Shown: positions 12,306 to 25,567, counted from the first letter of the stretch. The stretch is DNA of 64,000 bases from Elmis aenea (GCA_947652605.1 OX393577.1:58056108-58120107); one strand, 5' to 3'. Translations and numbers: made by a program. The notes: generated by a model from the letters alone, not told the origin.

Positions 12306-15300
12306 GTTGGATGTGCCCTGCTATCTGGGATGAAATTATGTGCTGGCCAATTACACCCGCTAATACTCTTGCCACAAATTACTGTCCTAGTTATTTGGCG
12401 GGATTCGACAGACCAGTAAGTCGCTTCAAAAATTATTGTGTATTTTATTTCCACATAAATATAACACATGGAAAAAGAATATCCTAACCACTTGAAGTAA
12501 AATGAGTTGGCGTTTTATCTGAGTCGATTGTAATAAATATGCAGAATAATCGTTCCACACCTACTTAATTTTTTATTGTACTCTATCATTTCAAAATTAC
12601 ACAAACAAAATTTTTAAATGTAGATGATAATTAATCGCTTAAACGTAATTTGAATTATTAAAGACTTTTTTGATATAAAGATAATATTAATTGGCTTGCT
12701 ATTTATCTTCTTTTTTTTAAATATTATGTCGGCGTAGTTTAGGACCTCTGTTTTTGGTTTTCAGAGAAACACCACAATGTTTTTGAGAATAATGCCTTAT
12801 AACTTTTTTCTTGTTGCTTTTAAACATTGTGTTAACAAAAAGTAACTTTTCCTGCACCTTTTGAAACAATGAAAATCTTATGATCGTGAATAAAAATTGT
12901 TTAAATTTATTGACTTCAGAAATGTATTTTTGAAAAAAAAAAGTTTTTAATCGGTAAAAACGATTTTGCACAAAAGAACACGTTAAAAAAATGCACACTC
13001 GAAGATTTTCATCCCTCCGTAAACATAAAAAAGAATAAAGTAGATGTTGAAACAAAAATTGTCCGAAAAGGTATTTTATAAGAAATAAGAGCAAATGTAC
13101 CATTTAACAAATACTAAGATCGCCAGGGTCATTATCGATTCATTTTTCGAGCCTATTTTGATTCACGTCCATAACAGCTCAGATTTTAAAAATACTAATC
13201 TTTGCCGATTTATTGAGTACGTAACTTCAAAATATCAGATTTACATTTAATCCTAAATGAGACTTTTTAGGCAAACAAAAACTTTACTATTTCAAAGAAA
13301 AATTGAATGTGTTGTGCTGTTGTGTTGAGTTGCCAAGTGCAACATTATTACACAATAACTCTTCCTGAAGAATACAAAAATCACCTTCAAAATAATGTTT
13401 TAGATGACAGTTTTGTCACTTTTTCATCACTTAAGATCAGTAGCAAGAAACGTTATATTTACTATCGCTTACAATACAATTAAATAAAGTACTTTTGTTT
13501 TAATAGAATTAGTTTTAGTTCAATGTATTATTGCCTAAATTAAAACTGTATATTACAAAAATAGTAATATGTATTCTACACTTCCCGGATACTTTTAGAC
13601 ATTGGCCTGTTTTTTTATTTGAAAAATTGGTAATTACAATTATTAACGGGCGAAGCGAAACAATTGCTGATTAAAGTTGAGAGGAAAAAAAATTCAGCGG
13701 AGGCCAATTATTGACAAGGGCCCACTGAAAGTTTTAATTACCCCCCTAAGATGGAGGGCTGGATCCGCCTTTGGCATGTTTAGCTAATGTATCTCAAAAT
13801 GTGGTATAAATTTCAGAAAAATAAAACCACTCGTTTTTGCGTGCACGCATTTATAATTATTATAAATACTAAAATCGTGTAAGCTCCGACCTCTGTTGGT
13901 GATATTTTCTACTTATGTATTGTACCAGGAGCACATAAAGGAGGTGACAAGAAAGCTACGACATATGCGACTGTTACAACCAAGTGTTAAAAAGAGACAA
14001 ACAGCGTCTTGCATTTCGAAACTAGATATAAATATCGACGTCTGACCAAAAATCTATCTCCTTCTAACTCATCAACAATGTAGCGTACATTTGATGTCCG
14101 TATTTTAAGCATGTTTACATTCGTTCAACCATAACAGCTGATCTTAAATGATTTTAAAAAGTTAAATTTTAGCTTTAATAACGTCATTCAGAGTAAAATA
14201 AGAAATATGAGCCTCATAAATTTAAATATTCTTTCAATAAATGCAAAATTCATGATATACATTAAGAAAAGTTTTGCATTACAAAAAACGCGGTAATTTC
14301 AAAAATTAAAAACTACTTACAACTTTTCTCAAACCTTGGACTATTTTTTAAATAACAATTATTTAACCTCAGTTGGTTGAAATAATGATTAACAAGTTTT
14401 TAATAAAACGTGTGAATGGAATGTTATGTCATTTTTTTAAATTTACAATATTTTGGCTACAGTCTTTGGGAAAAATTTTGAAGCTCTCTATAAAATTTTT
14501 ATAGGGGGCCCCAAAACTAATTTTTGCACCCGGGCCCCGACATATAGATGATCGGCCTTGCAAGAAACAAAAGCTAAAAGAATAAAATTTGTTTTTCCAA
14601 ATACATACCTGCAATAATTGTAACTTTTAAAATTCTTTACCTAAAACATATTTTGTAGAAAATCCGGACAAGGGAGGATCACGATATGTTATCGCTAAAA
14701 TCACTGTGTTTATTGCATCAAAATGATCAAAAATAAATGCTTTGCAGAATTAGAGTTATACGTGCCATTAATGATTTACTGAGTAAAAATAGGAGTTAAC
14801 TGAGAAATTGAAAAATAAAGGTCATTTTTGCGATCGCGTTGTCCATCAAAACCGTTATAGATAAAAACCGACATTTCTCTACATACCAATGCGCGCGTCC
14901 TTTACAAGTAAAATGATGCAACATTTTTGAAAATATTTCTAACGGTTCCGAAGAAAAACGCGAATAACGAGACCCCCTTAAAAGCACCATGATTTGAGAA
15001 ATTGTGGTATATCTGTTATAAATAAATCTTTGCGATTTGCAAAGGCGTTTAAAACAGGAAAAACTGCTCTGACAGGGGTCTCGTTTTTCACGTTTTTCTC
15101 CGGAACCGTTCAAAATTTTTTCAAAAACTTTGCAGTATTTTACTTGCAAAGAATGCGCTCATTGGTAAATAGAAGAATTTTGATTTTATCTTCAACAGTA
15201 TCATGGCCAACGCGATCGCAAAAATCACCTCTACTTTTCAAATGTCTCAATTTTTTTATATTTTTTCTCTGTAGCATCAATGGCACAAATAACTCTGCTA

Positions 15301-18300
15301 GTCATTTATTTTTGATGTTCTTGATGCAATAAACACAGCCTTGATCAGAATCTAATTGCAAGGAAGTAAAATAATTTAACAACTTTTAAGATAATAAATA
15401 ATTTACTATAATGCTAGATAGGTACGAATAAAATTATTGCATTTAATGACTGCACTTTCATTTGTTAATTGTTCTGTAATTTTTTTAGAACTTAATAACA
15501 AAATTAACAGGACTGTTGTCAAGGCAATAAGAAAAACAATTTTATATATTTTTTAATAAAACAAGATGTGAATGTCACTTTTATTAAAAACTTTAAATAC
15601 ACAATTCATCATCTCCATCTTCAATCTTTTTTTAAACTTATAATTTATTCATCATCAACATCTTCTTCCATGTCTTCCTCTATCTCTTCTTCATCTTCAT
15701 TTTTATCTTTACCTAAATTTTGAAAGCCTTTTTCTTTCCTCCAACATGATGTTAATTCAAAATGGAATGTTGCCATCTTGATATCTAGATGCTTCAACAA
15801 TTTTGCTTGCTCCGGTGTAAGAACCTGATCCTTCTTACACACTTCGTAATCTTTTAATAATGTTACAACACCTGAAACATTTGTATGGTAAGAATGTATA
15901 GGATAAAGTAAACATTTTAAAAACACTGCCATAATAAAAACTAAAATAAAAATTATCAAGGACTGATTTCAACCTAAAATTAATTAAGGGTAAATAAAAG
16001 TTCTATACAACACACAAACACTAAGTCGAGTTAATTTTAGAACACTTTATTACCAACAAAAAATTAAATTGTGTCTAATGTTACAACGATTTTGATAAAT
16101 GATGTTTTTAGTAATATTTATAGTTATCTCATGATCAATAATATCTGCAAAAGTACATGAGTAAAATATAACTGAATGTTTACCTTTTTCTAGTTTAGTT
16201 GGCATCCCTAGTTGTCGTAAATGTGGTTCTAACGAATGTGCGAATTGTTTTAATGGTCCTTCTGGCAAATTTACTGTACTTGTAGCTTTAAAACCTGATC
16301 TTGCATGGTTTTCAACAGAAAAACTATTAAACCATTCAATGACTTCATCTTTCGGATGATCAGTAAACAATAATCCACAATTTCCCTTTATACACTTTGC
16401 TAGCTACAAAAAAAAAAACTTATTACAGCTTACATTGCTATTTATAATGTTGTTTTACCTTGTGTAAATCATCTTCCACTTCTTCCTCTGGTGTTCGTCC
16501 TAAACCTAATGCAATAATTTTATTTTTACCAAAAAAGAATCTACTAGGTTTCCAGTCTCTTCGAACATCTTGCATTTTTTCTGTTCTCAAATTTTGATAA
16601 GTAAATACATATATTCCATCGAACTTTTGTACACAACTTCTAACATCTTCCACAATTTTTTGTTTAAGTGCCAAGCCTTTTTTATCGGTTTTAGTCAATG
16701 AAACTAAAAATAATAAATAATTTGAGGTTAGAAACTTAGGTTAGAATCAATTGATATCGTTTAAACTCAACTAATTTACATTTATTGCACTTACTTTTCT
16801 TATCTCGTTTGGATTTAGGCATTTTGCACTATGTGTATTACAGTTGCTTGCACAAAAATACTTATTTTTCAATAAATTACAAACACGACCACGCTTGAAC
16901 CACAGAACATGTCTTCTATTGCTACCAAAACTCAAATTAAACTCAACAAGGATAAACTAATGCTTTGGCCTGTACAAAAGATAGAGATAGAATATATATG
17001 TTACTGCACATGCTTCAATACCTTAAGGTAACTTCACATGCGCGCAAAATAAACGCAAAGAGGTAATCGATTATATTCAAACAGTTTTACCGCCAAATGA
17101 ATTATATTTTAGGTATTTAACTTAAAACAATACTTAAAATGTACGTTTGTTAATTTTTTAGCACAACAATGCGACAAGAATGTGCACAGAAGGTGGCAAG
17201 TGGTTCTTTCACAAAGAATACAACAGATTTTGGACAAACTACACGGAATGCTTCAAAAGTGAGCGCACAGTCGTGTTGGTTGATATATCACAAGATGTAC
17301 TAAGATTAAATGGTTCAATTCACACACAATCGTATTTACCGCTACTCAAAAGTATTTCTAGAATTGGATATGCAGTGTCGTTATGTACACTCATTGTAGC
17401 TTTCACAATAATGTTTTCAATAAAGTAAGTTAAACTATAAAATGATAGACGTATTTTGTCCCTATTTGATCATGTTTTATAAAAACCCAAAAAATGTTAC
17501 TCTCCATGCAATATAACTGTGGCACTGCAAATAAACGAACCAATCACATTTATTGTATGTTTGTATGTGCTACGCTACTACGTCGTCTTTAAATCGCAGC
17601 GAACTCGAACTGTGATTGGTTCATTTATTAGGCACCGTCGTATTGCTTGCATGGAGACTTACTTTAGAGTAAAACGGATAATAGAAAGTTCGGATAAACG
17701 ATGCAGGAGGTCTAATCGTTCAGTAATTGAAAATCAACTGAATTATTATTTACAGGAAACTTCATTGCTCTAGGAATAGACTGCATATGAACTTATTTGC
17801 TTCATTTATATTCCGAGCATTCATATCTTTACTAAAAGATTTACTCTTTGTGGCTGGAGTTGGATTGGTAACGGATCTTGAATATAGAGATGGAGGAATT
17901 GTATTTAATGAAGACTACGAGGTTAGTTACTTTATCATTAAATTTGGTACTTATTTCAGGATTGTATTTCTTGTTAACTTTTGTTTACCAAAGGCATTTT
18001 TTTTATAACTTTATATCTTTAACCTTTAACAGTTAATTACAACCCACTGAATCCTCAGACTTAGATCTTGACATTCAATGATATTTTTATTCCCTTCGAA
18101 TTTGATTTTTAGAGCTTTATCCAACTGGATTTTAATTATAATTATTTTTATTTTTTTAGTCCAACAACTGGAACTGTAAACTGGTGACGAGTGTATGGGA
18201 ATTTTTCATAACAGCAAATTATTCTTGGATTTTAATGGAAGGAATTTATTTGCATAATTTAATATTTCGAGCCCTATTCACAGATTCAAACAGCAAAATA

Positions 18301-21300
18301 ATACACTATATAGTATTGGGATGGGGTAAGTTGAAAACAATTGCTTAATACTAAAAAATCAAACCTATTGTTGGTTCTAGGTCTACCAATACTTGTGATT
18401 GTTCCATGGATCATAACAAGGGTGATGGTAGAAGATACTTATTGTTGGACCACACATGATGACAAAATAATGACATTCTTAATAATAAGAATACCAACAA
18501 TGATCTCAATTTTGGTAAAAAAAATACCTCTTCTGTGTGTTTTTTTTTTCTATTACACAGGAATATTAACTAAACGTTAAAGTTATATAGCAATTATATC
18601 GTATTAAATTAACCCATGGCTAAACCTATCTAAAATGACATTTTTTTAATTTTTTTTATCCCAAACAATAGTCAATGAAAAAAGTCAACAACCAATAGAA
18701 TAATAGGCATAAAACTCAAATTTTTCAGTTAACTGAACAATTAAAATTAGTCGTTTATACCAGTCAACTAAAACTCAGTCATTAACATTTTAATTTGATT
18801 TAATAATCCTTAACAATATCTTTATCTTAAATTAATGAATGTTATCTTTAAAACATAAATTAATGGCATCAGATTATTTATGTTTGCAAAAATTCTATCC
18901 CTTAATTTTTTATATTTTTTTTTCAGATAAATCTTGTTCTTTTTGTGAAAATTGCTGTGGTGTTATTCAGCAAACTTCGATCTTCATTATTAGAAGAACT
19001 CCAAACATATCAAAAATGGGCAAGGTCTACTTTGATTCTTGTGCCACTGTTTGGTGTGCACTATGCAATCTTTTTGGGCATGTCTTTTTATATGGGTAAA
19101 AATGAAATAGTTGAACTTGTTTGGTTAACTTGTGACCAGCTATTTGCAAGTTTTCAGGTAAGTTTGTCATAAAATTGAGTTTAAAATAAATTGTGAATGT
19201 ACGAGATTTTTGTCTTATTCTCCTCATATATTTTTTTAAATAATTACACAGTAATAAGTAATTAAAAAATAACAAAAGAAGTTCTTTTGTGTATAGGTTT
19301 GTTTAATATGTTTAAAGTGATTATTTTTGAACTTTCAACACTTAATCCTTCAGAATGAAGTTTTTTTCAAACTATGCAGGGTGACCCAGATTACATTTCC
19401 AGCATGGGGATCTCGCTTATTATAAGAGATACAGGTTTATTTAAATTAGATTAATTATTCCTTAGTATGAGAGAAGCCACAATCAATTTTTAAAAGTACA
19501 AAATTCCTTGTACTTTCACTTGACTTACCCCTTTAATAAGTTTGTTTCATGGCCAACTTAGAATAATATCGGTAAAATACGGTTTTTCTTGAGTTCCTGA
19601 GTTATTTATAAAAATAAAAATAGATATAACATATGATATTTCGTTAGAGAGAGAAAAAAAAGCACATCAAACCATTCCAAAGCCAACTTGACCGCCCATA
19701 AGAAAAAATGAAGTTAGGGGTGATATCTCAAAAATGAAAAGTGATAAAAAAAGATCTAAGATAATACTTACATTCTACATAAAAAGTACGTTCAAAAGGT
19801 ACAAATGAAATTGATTTAATGATTAAGACAAGAGAGTTAAGAGAAACAAGAGAAATTCGACATTTTCATATTTTTTGCTATAACATCTGAAGTACGAGGA
19901 ATTTTGTACTTTTAAAAATTGATTGTGGCTTCTCTCATGCTAAGGAATAATTCTTCTAGTTTAAACAAACCTGTATCTCCTATAATAAGTGAGATCACCA
20001 TGCTGGAAATGTAGTCTGACAAAAACTTCAGTCTAAAGGATTAAGCGTTGAAAGTTCAAAAATAATCACTTTAAAAATATTAAACAAACCTATACACAAA
20101 ATAACTTCTTTTGTTATTTTTTGCTTATAAAATCAGAACTAGCCATGAGAATTAAAACACAAAAGCATCACCTTAGCAAGCATTTGTTTTTTTTTTTTTT
20201 TCTCAATCAACCACGATAACAAAAATATAACACACTATACAACTGGCTATATTCTTGTAGGGGTTTTTCGTTGCTGTACTGTACTGCTTCCTGAATGGAG
20301 AAGTACGATCAGAACTGAAGCCTCATTTCCACGAATTTTTTACTTACTGTGCGACCAGCACTTGCTTTAAACATTGCTGTCCGTGCAAAGAAGCTTTTTT
20401 TAGGTAAGTAATTATAATTTGGTTGTCGATTCAAAATTGGTGGAAAATAGGTAAATGGAATTGTCTTAGGTCAGCTAGAAGTAGGTCGTCCGTTTGCACG
20501 ATGATGTCGAGCAGCTCCATTTGCAATAATGGAGTCAATCATCATCGTATTAAAGGCCGTTGGGACTGCTTACCACACACTAAACATTCCACTGTTCAAG
20601 GTATGAATATAATTTTTAACAGAACAGTGTACTGTACCAATGTACTTTAATTCTTTTTTTTTATGTTAAACTGTCTTTCTCCTTTTTTTCTCACTTTCTT
20701 TTTCCTTATGGATGATGGACAGAAATTGATACGAACAAATTAAATATAGAGCCACATTTTTTAAACTGTACCTTGTAGAGTCCTAAAACTTCATAAGATG
20801 CTGCCAGGAACTCTGTGAAGCTAAAAAATTAAAGATCACAAGAAAGGTGTTTTTAGAATATTTGTCATTTTAATGTATTATCAACCTCTTTTTCACTCCA
20901 TGGTTTAGGCAAATTGCCTGTTCCCTCTTCCCTCTTCACAATGTATTATTATATTTATTATCATCTTTTCATGGGTCTTCCTACTTCTCTTCTTCCTCTT
21001 GGCCCTATACTTTCTTATCATCTTTGGCAGTCTGTGATGTTCCAGTCTGTTAATGTGTCCTTTGTATTTTTTCTCCCAGATCGTAAACTTCTAGTTCTGT
21101 GTGTATTATCATTCAATGTATAATAATTTCAAATCCCATCAAATAAAATCTCACAATCAATTGCCACCAATTTATGATTTTGGACCATTCAACAAAACTT
21201 TTAAAATATTTTGGAACACCTTATAGGAGTTTTGCAATTTTAATAAGTGTTTTCTTACGTTTTTTACTGCTATTTATGTTTACACTAAAATTGAATTGTT

Positions 21301-23330
21301 TTTCACTACAGGTTATTTTAATATTTTATCATTCATAGACCAACAAAATAAAGATCATGTGTGCCAACGAGGTGTCCAAAGTTGGCATGATCTTTCTCCT
21401 CATCGAAGCTCCAGAAGCTCAATTATAAGGCAACAGTATAGATGCTGTTCAAATGGAAATACGGCAGTAAGTAAATTACAAAACTTTAGATGCCTTTAGA
21501 GCAGTGTTTTTTATGTAATCTGTGTGCCACGAAAAAGAAACTCATACAGGGTGTGCCAATAGTGCGATAAAGTCCATTATTGCCCTTAATGTCAACTCAT
21601 TAAAAAAATGTTTTTAATGAAACTTATAGTATTTCTAGACGTGCATGTTTACAAAATTAGTTTCAAGTATACAGGGTGTTTCTTAAAAGTGGGGCGTCAC
21701 TAAGGGAATTTTTTTTAAATTAAACACCCAGTATATTTTTGCATAATCGAATTCAGCAAGAAAATCTCTATATGACAGTATTTTGTTTTTTTCATTTTTT
21801 TGCGACGTTGCCAATTTATCTCAAAAAATCTTTGAATTCCCAGAAAAACAGGGTACAATACTTGTCAAGAGCACAACGTTATGAATAATAATTGGCAAAT
21901 GATATTTTGTACATACAAAGTCAAAAGGTGGAGTCATAGTCTAAATCAGCGGTGGGCAAACTTTTTTTGAAGCGGGCCACTTTTCGCAAAAACTGTGACT
22001 AAAAGGGCCGCACTAAAAAAAAATTATAATAATAACAACTTATTAATTATGTGTAAGTTGGAAGCGACAAATATTTAGGCATAAAAAAGCTTAACATATA
22101 TATGTTTACTAATATAGTAATTCATGGAGGGCCGCATGTAAGACTATCAAGGGCCGCATGCGGCCCGCGGGCCGCGGTTTGCCCACCGCTGGTCTAAATA
22201 CATCAAAATTAATTTATATTATACAGGGTGTTTCTTATAGATGTGCCAACTTCCCAATTTTCAAACATCAATAACTTTATTTTTTCAAATGGAACACCCT
22301 GCATATTATTACGTCATTTTGTTGCATTTTTGTTTTTCTTCAACTTTTCTTAATACTTACCTATACCTAAAATGAATATTTTCTGAGATATTTACATTTT
22401 ACTTATTCTTATAAGCGTTGTGTAGGAATTTCCTAGTTTTCTCGGAGTAGGACCCGACTTTGACAATAGAAACAATAATTTCTGTAGTAACAAATGTCAG
22501 AGTAAATTGCTGTCAATTGTTAAAACATAAATAAATGAGTAAAACATATTCAATATGAATTTTCCAAAAGAAGAATTGATTGATACGGCCTATGTTCAGG
22601 GTGGCGTATTTTCGATGCCCATACAGGGGGGTATCTCGGTTATTATCAGAGATAGAAAAAACCAAGTACGTAGTCTCGATTTCTTTTTTCGAGAGGAATT
22701 CATTGTCGTAAACAGATTTTTGATATCTTTTTAATTTTCGAAATATAGCCAAAAACCGATTTTTGTCAATTTTCAAAAAAATTAAACATCTAATACCGTT
22801 AAATTTAAAAGCATCAGTTTTTAAATATTCGAGAACTTCATAAAAGCGATTTAAAATAGGTACTACTTTAGTGGAATATGCACCTACATGACTGTTGACT
22901 GAAATTGATTAAAAGTTGCAGGTAATTGGTTATAAAATACATTTTTGTACATCTAATACAATGAATTTCAGAACATCAGTGTTTTAAGCTATTTCAAAGC
23001 TTTGTAAAGTTATGATTACACGTAGTTAGTACTTAGTATGATGTACACAGACGTATTATATTGTATTATTAAACTTAATTTGATCCTGACTATAATTCTA
23101 GTTGAAAAATGATATTTGGTTATTAATTAAAAAATATCACTACATAAAAAGTATAAAAGTTTATTTTGGTTGCAGTCTTAGTCAAGGCCCTGTAAGCAAT
23201 TATTACAATTTTAAAAATTTATTTTCAGACAACTGAATCCACCTCCTGCTTAAATGGTGAGCAGGAACGTAGTAAATCTGAACCACAGTTAGGAATGGAA
23301 CTAATAAGCATGCTACCAGACGAAAATTGA
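12306..23330 (+). CDS. Class B (secretin family) GPCR, parathyroid-hormone-receptor-like, 3' ten exons
   Basis: Predicted coding exons are 12306-12415, 17162-17424, 17756-17921, 18160-18325, 18381-18514, 18927-19157, 20261-20403, 20470-20600, 21312-21466 and 23229-23330 (stop TGA 23328-23330). Phases agree throughout, giving 532 visible residues. The first two exons carry the hormone-receptor domain with its cysteines (WDEIMCWP, NYCPSY, WTNYTECF). Seven membrane spans follow, including the class B motif KLHCSRNRLHMNLF, the GWGLP turn of TM4, LVPLFGVHY of TM6 and FQGFFVAVLYCFLNGEV of TM7. Known PTH receptors share these in the same order, so this subfamily is the best fit; other class B subfamilies are less likely. 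It should sit in the plasma membrane, bind a peptide hormone and couple to G proteins. The C-tail is Ser/Arg/Cys-rich. The N-terminal exons were not found: the first visible exon begins with two bases of a split codon. MRTO4 lies inside the first visible intron on the other strand. Confidence 0.82.
14500..14565 (-). repeat. G/C-rich transposon fragment in the receptor intron
   Basis: A GGGGGCCCC block and a CCCGGGCCCCG block lie 15 bp apart in otherwise AT-rich intron. This looks like the edge of a decayed DNA transposon. A similar GGATCCGCC/GGGCCC fragment lies at about 13,690-13,775. Boundaries and family are unknown. Confidence 0.35.
14700..15345. repeat. Old long inverted repeat in the receptor intron, next to MRTO4
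   Basis: The left arm (about 14,700-14,990) and right arm (about 15,080-15,345) are imperfect reverse complements. Paired blocks include TGTTTATTGCATCAAAATGATC with its complement near 15,330, GCGATCGCGTT with AACGCGATCGC, and a shared AAACGCGAATAACGAGACCCC / GGGGTCTCGTTTTTC pair. No CAGGGTG end is visible. It is probably a decayed foldback element and lies only about 300 bp from the MRTO4 stop. Confidence 0.65.
15580..15585 (-). terminator. Candidate polyadenylation signal of MRTO4
   Basis: AATAAA on the minus strand, 60 bp after the MRTO4 stop codon, in T/A-rich sequence. It is the nearest canonical hexamer. Confidence 0.5.
15645..16822 (-). CDS. MRTO4: mRNA turnover protein 4 homologue (ribosome assembly factor)
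   Basis: Four exons on the minus strand: 16795-16822 (ATG), 16459-16703, 16184-16403 and 15645-15871 (TAA). They sum to 720 nt, 239 residues, the same length as human MRTO4. The protein starts MPKSKRDKK, then ISLTKT, SRFFFGKNKI, LFTDHP, PLEP-type HSLEPHLRQLGMPTKL, LLKDYEVCKKDQVLTPEQA and an acidic Glu/Asp tail. All are in family order. MRTO4/Mrt4 is a P0-like nucleolar protein that holds the stalk site of the pre-60S ribosome until P0 replaces it. The whole gene sits inside the 12,416-17,161 intron of the receptor gene, transcribed oppositely. Exon borders are all GT-AG on the minus strand. Confidence 0.93.
17521..17640. repeat. Short inverted repeat in receptor intron
   Basis: AAATAAACGAACCAATCAC near 17,528 is mirrored by GTGATTGGTTCATTTATT near 17,614, enclosing about 65 bp. 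This is a small MITE-like hairpin. An open frame running across it (17,519-17,773) overlaps the next receptor exon only by chance. Confidence 0.5.
19258..20133. mobile_element. Foldback element, family D, with extended arms, in receptor intron
   Basis: The palindrome is about 870 bp. The outer arms share a run from AACAAAAGAAGTT through AACTTTCAACACTTAATCC, mirrored near 20,040-20,120. The inner part begins CAGGGTGACCCAGATTAC near 19,377 and carries the GGGGATCTCGCTTATTATAAGAGATACAGG block, whose complement ends near 20,000. The same inner family occurs at 51,827-53,266 in TAF1. Confidence 0.75.
20850..21180 (-). repeat. Possible LINE C-terminal remnant in receptor intron
   Basis: The pyrimidine-rich plus strand reads on the minus strand as short pieces resembling a LINE tail (LTDW, GRPMKR) with stops between. 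The resemblance to the tails at 4,061 and 48,100 is weak. It lies between receptor exons at 20,600 and 21,312 and is not a host exon. Confidence 0.3.
21947..22191. mobile_element. hAT-type MITE, 245 bp
   Basis: Ends CAGCGGTGGGCAAACT and GTTTGCCCACCGCTG are flanked by a perfect 8-bp duplication GTCTAAAT (21,939-21,946 and 22,192-22,199). The interior is short, with GGGCCGC-rich subterminal repeats and no coding. It lies in the last receptor intron. Confidence 0.92.
22224..22301. mobile_element. Minimal CAGGGTG-type inverted-repeat element, 78 bp
   Basis: Starts TA|CAGGGTGTTTC and ends GAACACCCTG|CA, with very short arms. Further unpaired CAGGGTG ends lie close by at 21,550, 21,671 and 22,598, so this intron has been hit repeatedly. 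Confidence 0.55.
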
Positions 23331-24999
23331 AACCGTCAAGCAGCAAAAATACATCACAGATCTAAAAACGTTATATACTAATATCATCAAAAGTCGAATA
23401 TAATCCCATGAAAAGAACACAAAAAGTGATTCTAATGTACATTTAAAATGCAAAAATAAAATGAAACAATCGTCCAGTAACTACATTTTACATTATAAAT
23501 AATTGTTAAAGGCTCGTACTAATTTTATTTCTTTAACAGTATAAAACGAAAGAATTGTACTGTGAAAAAATTCATGCTAGAGAAATTGATGGTCATAAAT
23601 GTTTTAGTTGTCCCTAAGTCCGAAAGAATTGTCTTTGTCATGACATTTGTCTGTCTGACTGTTGGTTTGTTAGCCTGTTTGTAGATCTTGGGTCTACGCG
23701 GCTTTATTAAATTGAATGTTGTATAGCGTTCAGCATTTCAGGCATCCTGAAAAATCAGCACTACCGGCTTTAAAAATACTATCCTAAAAGATTTTAGGAC
23801 AGTTATTTGTTCAGTGAAATATTTTTATTAAATAAAATTGAATATTAAATATATTTGATCTTAAAGTTTATGAGTAACTTTGTTAACTGGAATGAAACAG
23901 GTATAATGAAATGTGATATATAGAAATGATAAAAATATATGTGTTTAGTTAAATTGTGTAGGTAATGAAACATCCAAAAGAAATGGTTTTTTGAGTTAAT
24001 TTAAAAAATTACTTTCCTACTCAGTTTTGTCTTTTCTTGAAATTTTTATTTCTGCAAACCAAACTGTTATGCTATGAAATTGTTTTAGTTCAAAATTAAT
24101 AGATAAATGATTTTGTAATTAAACACACAAAATGAATCACAAAACAAACAATCAATGAAAAGTAATTTACATTATTAAATGTGAATATATTATTTCTAAA
24201 ATTACATAAAAAACTTAAGTTATATTTATTAAACTGTAAATCACAAGACTACATTTTTGTCAAGTATTTCATTATTCAGCAAACTGAAAAAGAGTTTTTT
24301 TTTCTAATAATTTAAATCATAGAACATAGTTTTATTACTAAAAAAAATATTCAGCTTGAGAATGAAAAATTGTCTTCTTAATTCAAATGTTTGAGTGATA
24401 TTTGGGAATTATTTCCTAAAACAAAAAACTGTCAATTAAATATACAGGCTGACAATAATCCACCATGTTACGTAGGTAACTGTGCTATTATAAAAATAAG
24501 AGAGTCGGTTAGCAAAGTTGCACAAAATTGGATAAGAAATTATTGTTGTCAACCTTTATATTAATTGACTGTCGTGACAGAGTTTTTACCATAGGAGGTG
24601 AACTTTTTATAAAATAAATGGATTATGTGCACTGATTATTCTTATTTTCAATATTTCAAATCCAAGAATTGTGGGAAATAATATTTGTAGTGGAGATACA
24701 TTTTCCTTTAAAAAAAAATCCTTTTTTGCACCTGTTTGATACAGCTGTAAGTTATTATTTATTTTTTAGTGTATATTGTTAAATCGTATATTTTATTGTC
24801 TTGTTAACTGTTTCACATCACTGTCCCTATTATTAATACATTTTGTGTTATTTATAAAATAACACAATACACCAAGACTGTTATTATATTTATCAAACAA
24901 TGATTTCCAGCTAGTTGGTAAATGTTTTAATTTTATATTTTTACAAAAATATAACGTTGTATTTTTATTAAAAGATGGTTATGTATGTAAATGTAATTC

Positions 25000-25005
25000 A
25001 ATAAA
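25000..25005 (+). terminator. Candidate distal polyadenylation signal of the receptor gene
   Basis: AATAAA about 1.7 kb after the receptor stop. An earlier hexamer lies at 23,455-23,460. The 23,331-25,000 stretch is AT-rich with no gene or clear repeat and is best read as 3' UTR. Which site is used cannot be told from sequence. Confidence 0.4.
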
Positions 25006-25220
25006 GATTGATAATTTGGAGAGCTAAAGTTTTTTTTAAGATTGTAAACGACCCACATAAAATTTTGTTTGTATAATTTTAAAAAGAAATTCTTATAAAA
25101 TGATTATGAACAGTTGATAATTCATTTATATGAATACTTGAAAGAGCCCCTTAAAATAATTTTAAAAAGGTTGAAATTTCAACTTCTAAAATGATGAAAT
25201 TTAACTTTACATAATTAGTA

Positions 25221-25477
25221 ATTGAAGACCTTGGTGCAAGAAAGGGATATGTGCAAAAAAGTAAAAAAATAAGACTTGTACAGAAATGGATTTTAAAATT
25301 TGCGCTTTTCATATCGTGCAAATGTGGGATAAGTAGGGCTTAGAAAAATAATTTCTATAAGCCCTCCTTATCCCACATTTGCACCATATGAAAAGCGCTT
25401 ATTTTAAAACCCATTTCTGTACAAGTTTTTTTTTTACATTTTTGCACATATCCCCTTCTTGCACCAAGGTCTTCAAT
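25221..25477. mobile_element. Hairpin MITE, 257 bp, TA target site
   Basis: TA (25,219-25,220) precedes ATTGAAGACCTTGGTGCAAG, and the complement CTTGCACCAAGGTCTTCAAT precedes TA (25,478-25,479). Arms of about 110 bp are close inverted copies separated by a short centre (AAATAATTTCTAT). Confidence 0.85.
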
Positions 25478-25567
25478 TATTTAATTTTGATTGATATATA
25501 AATGTTAATTTATAACTAGAGCTGCAGTCCATTTAGCCCATATGCTTAATGCACAATGAAAAATATA

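Noticed and set aside
12717..13103. 128-codon minus-strand open frame inside the receptor intron
   Set aside because: Composition is dominated by Phe/Leu/Lys from A/T runs, there is no start context or splice sites, and no recognisable domain.
17519..17773. Open frame overlapping the third receptor exon
   Set aside because: It runs in a different frame across a small inverted repeat and the splice acceptor; shadow of the real exon.
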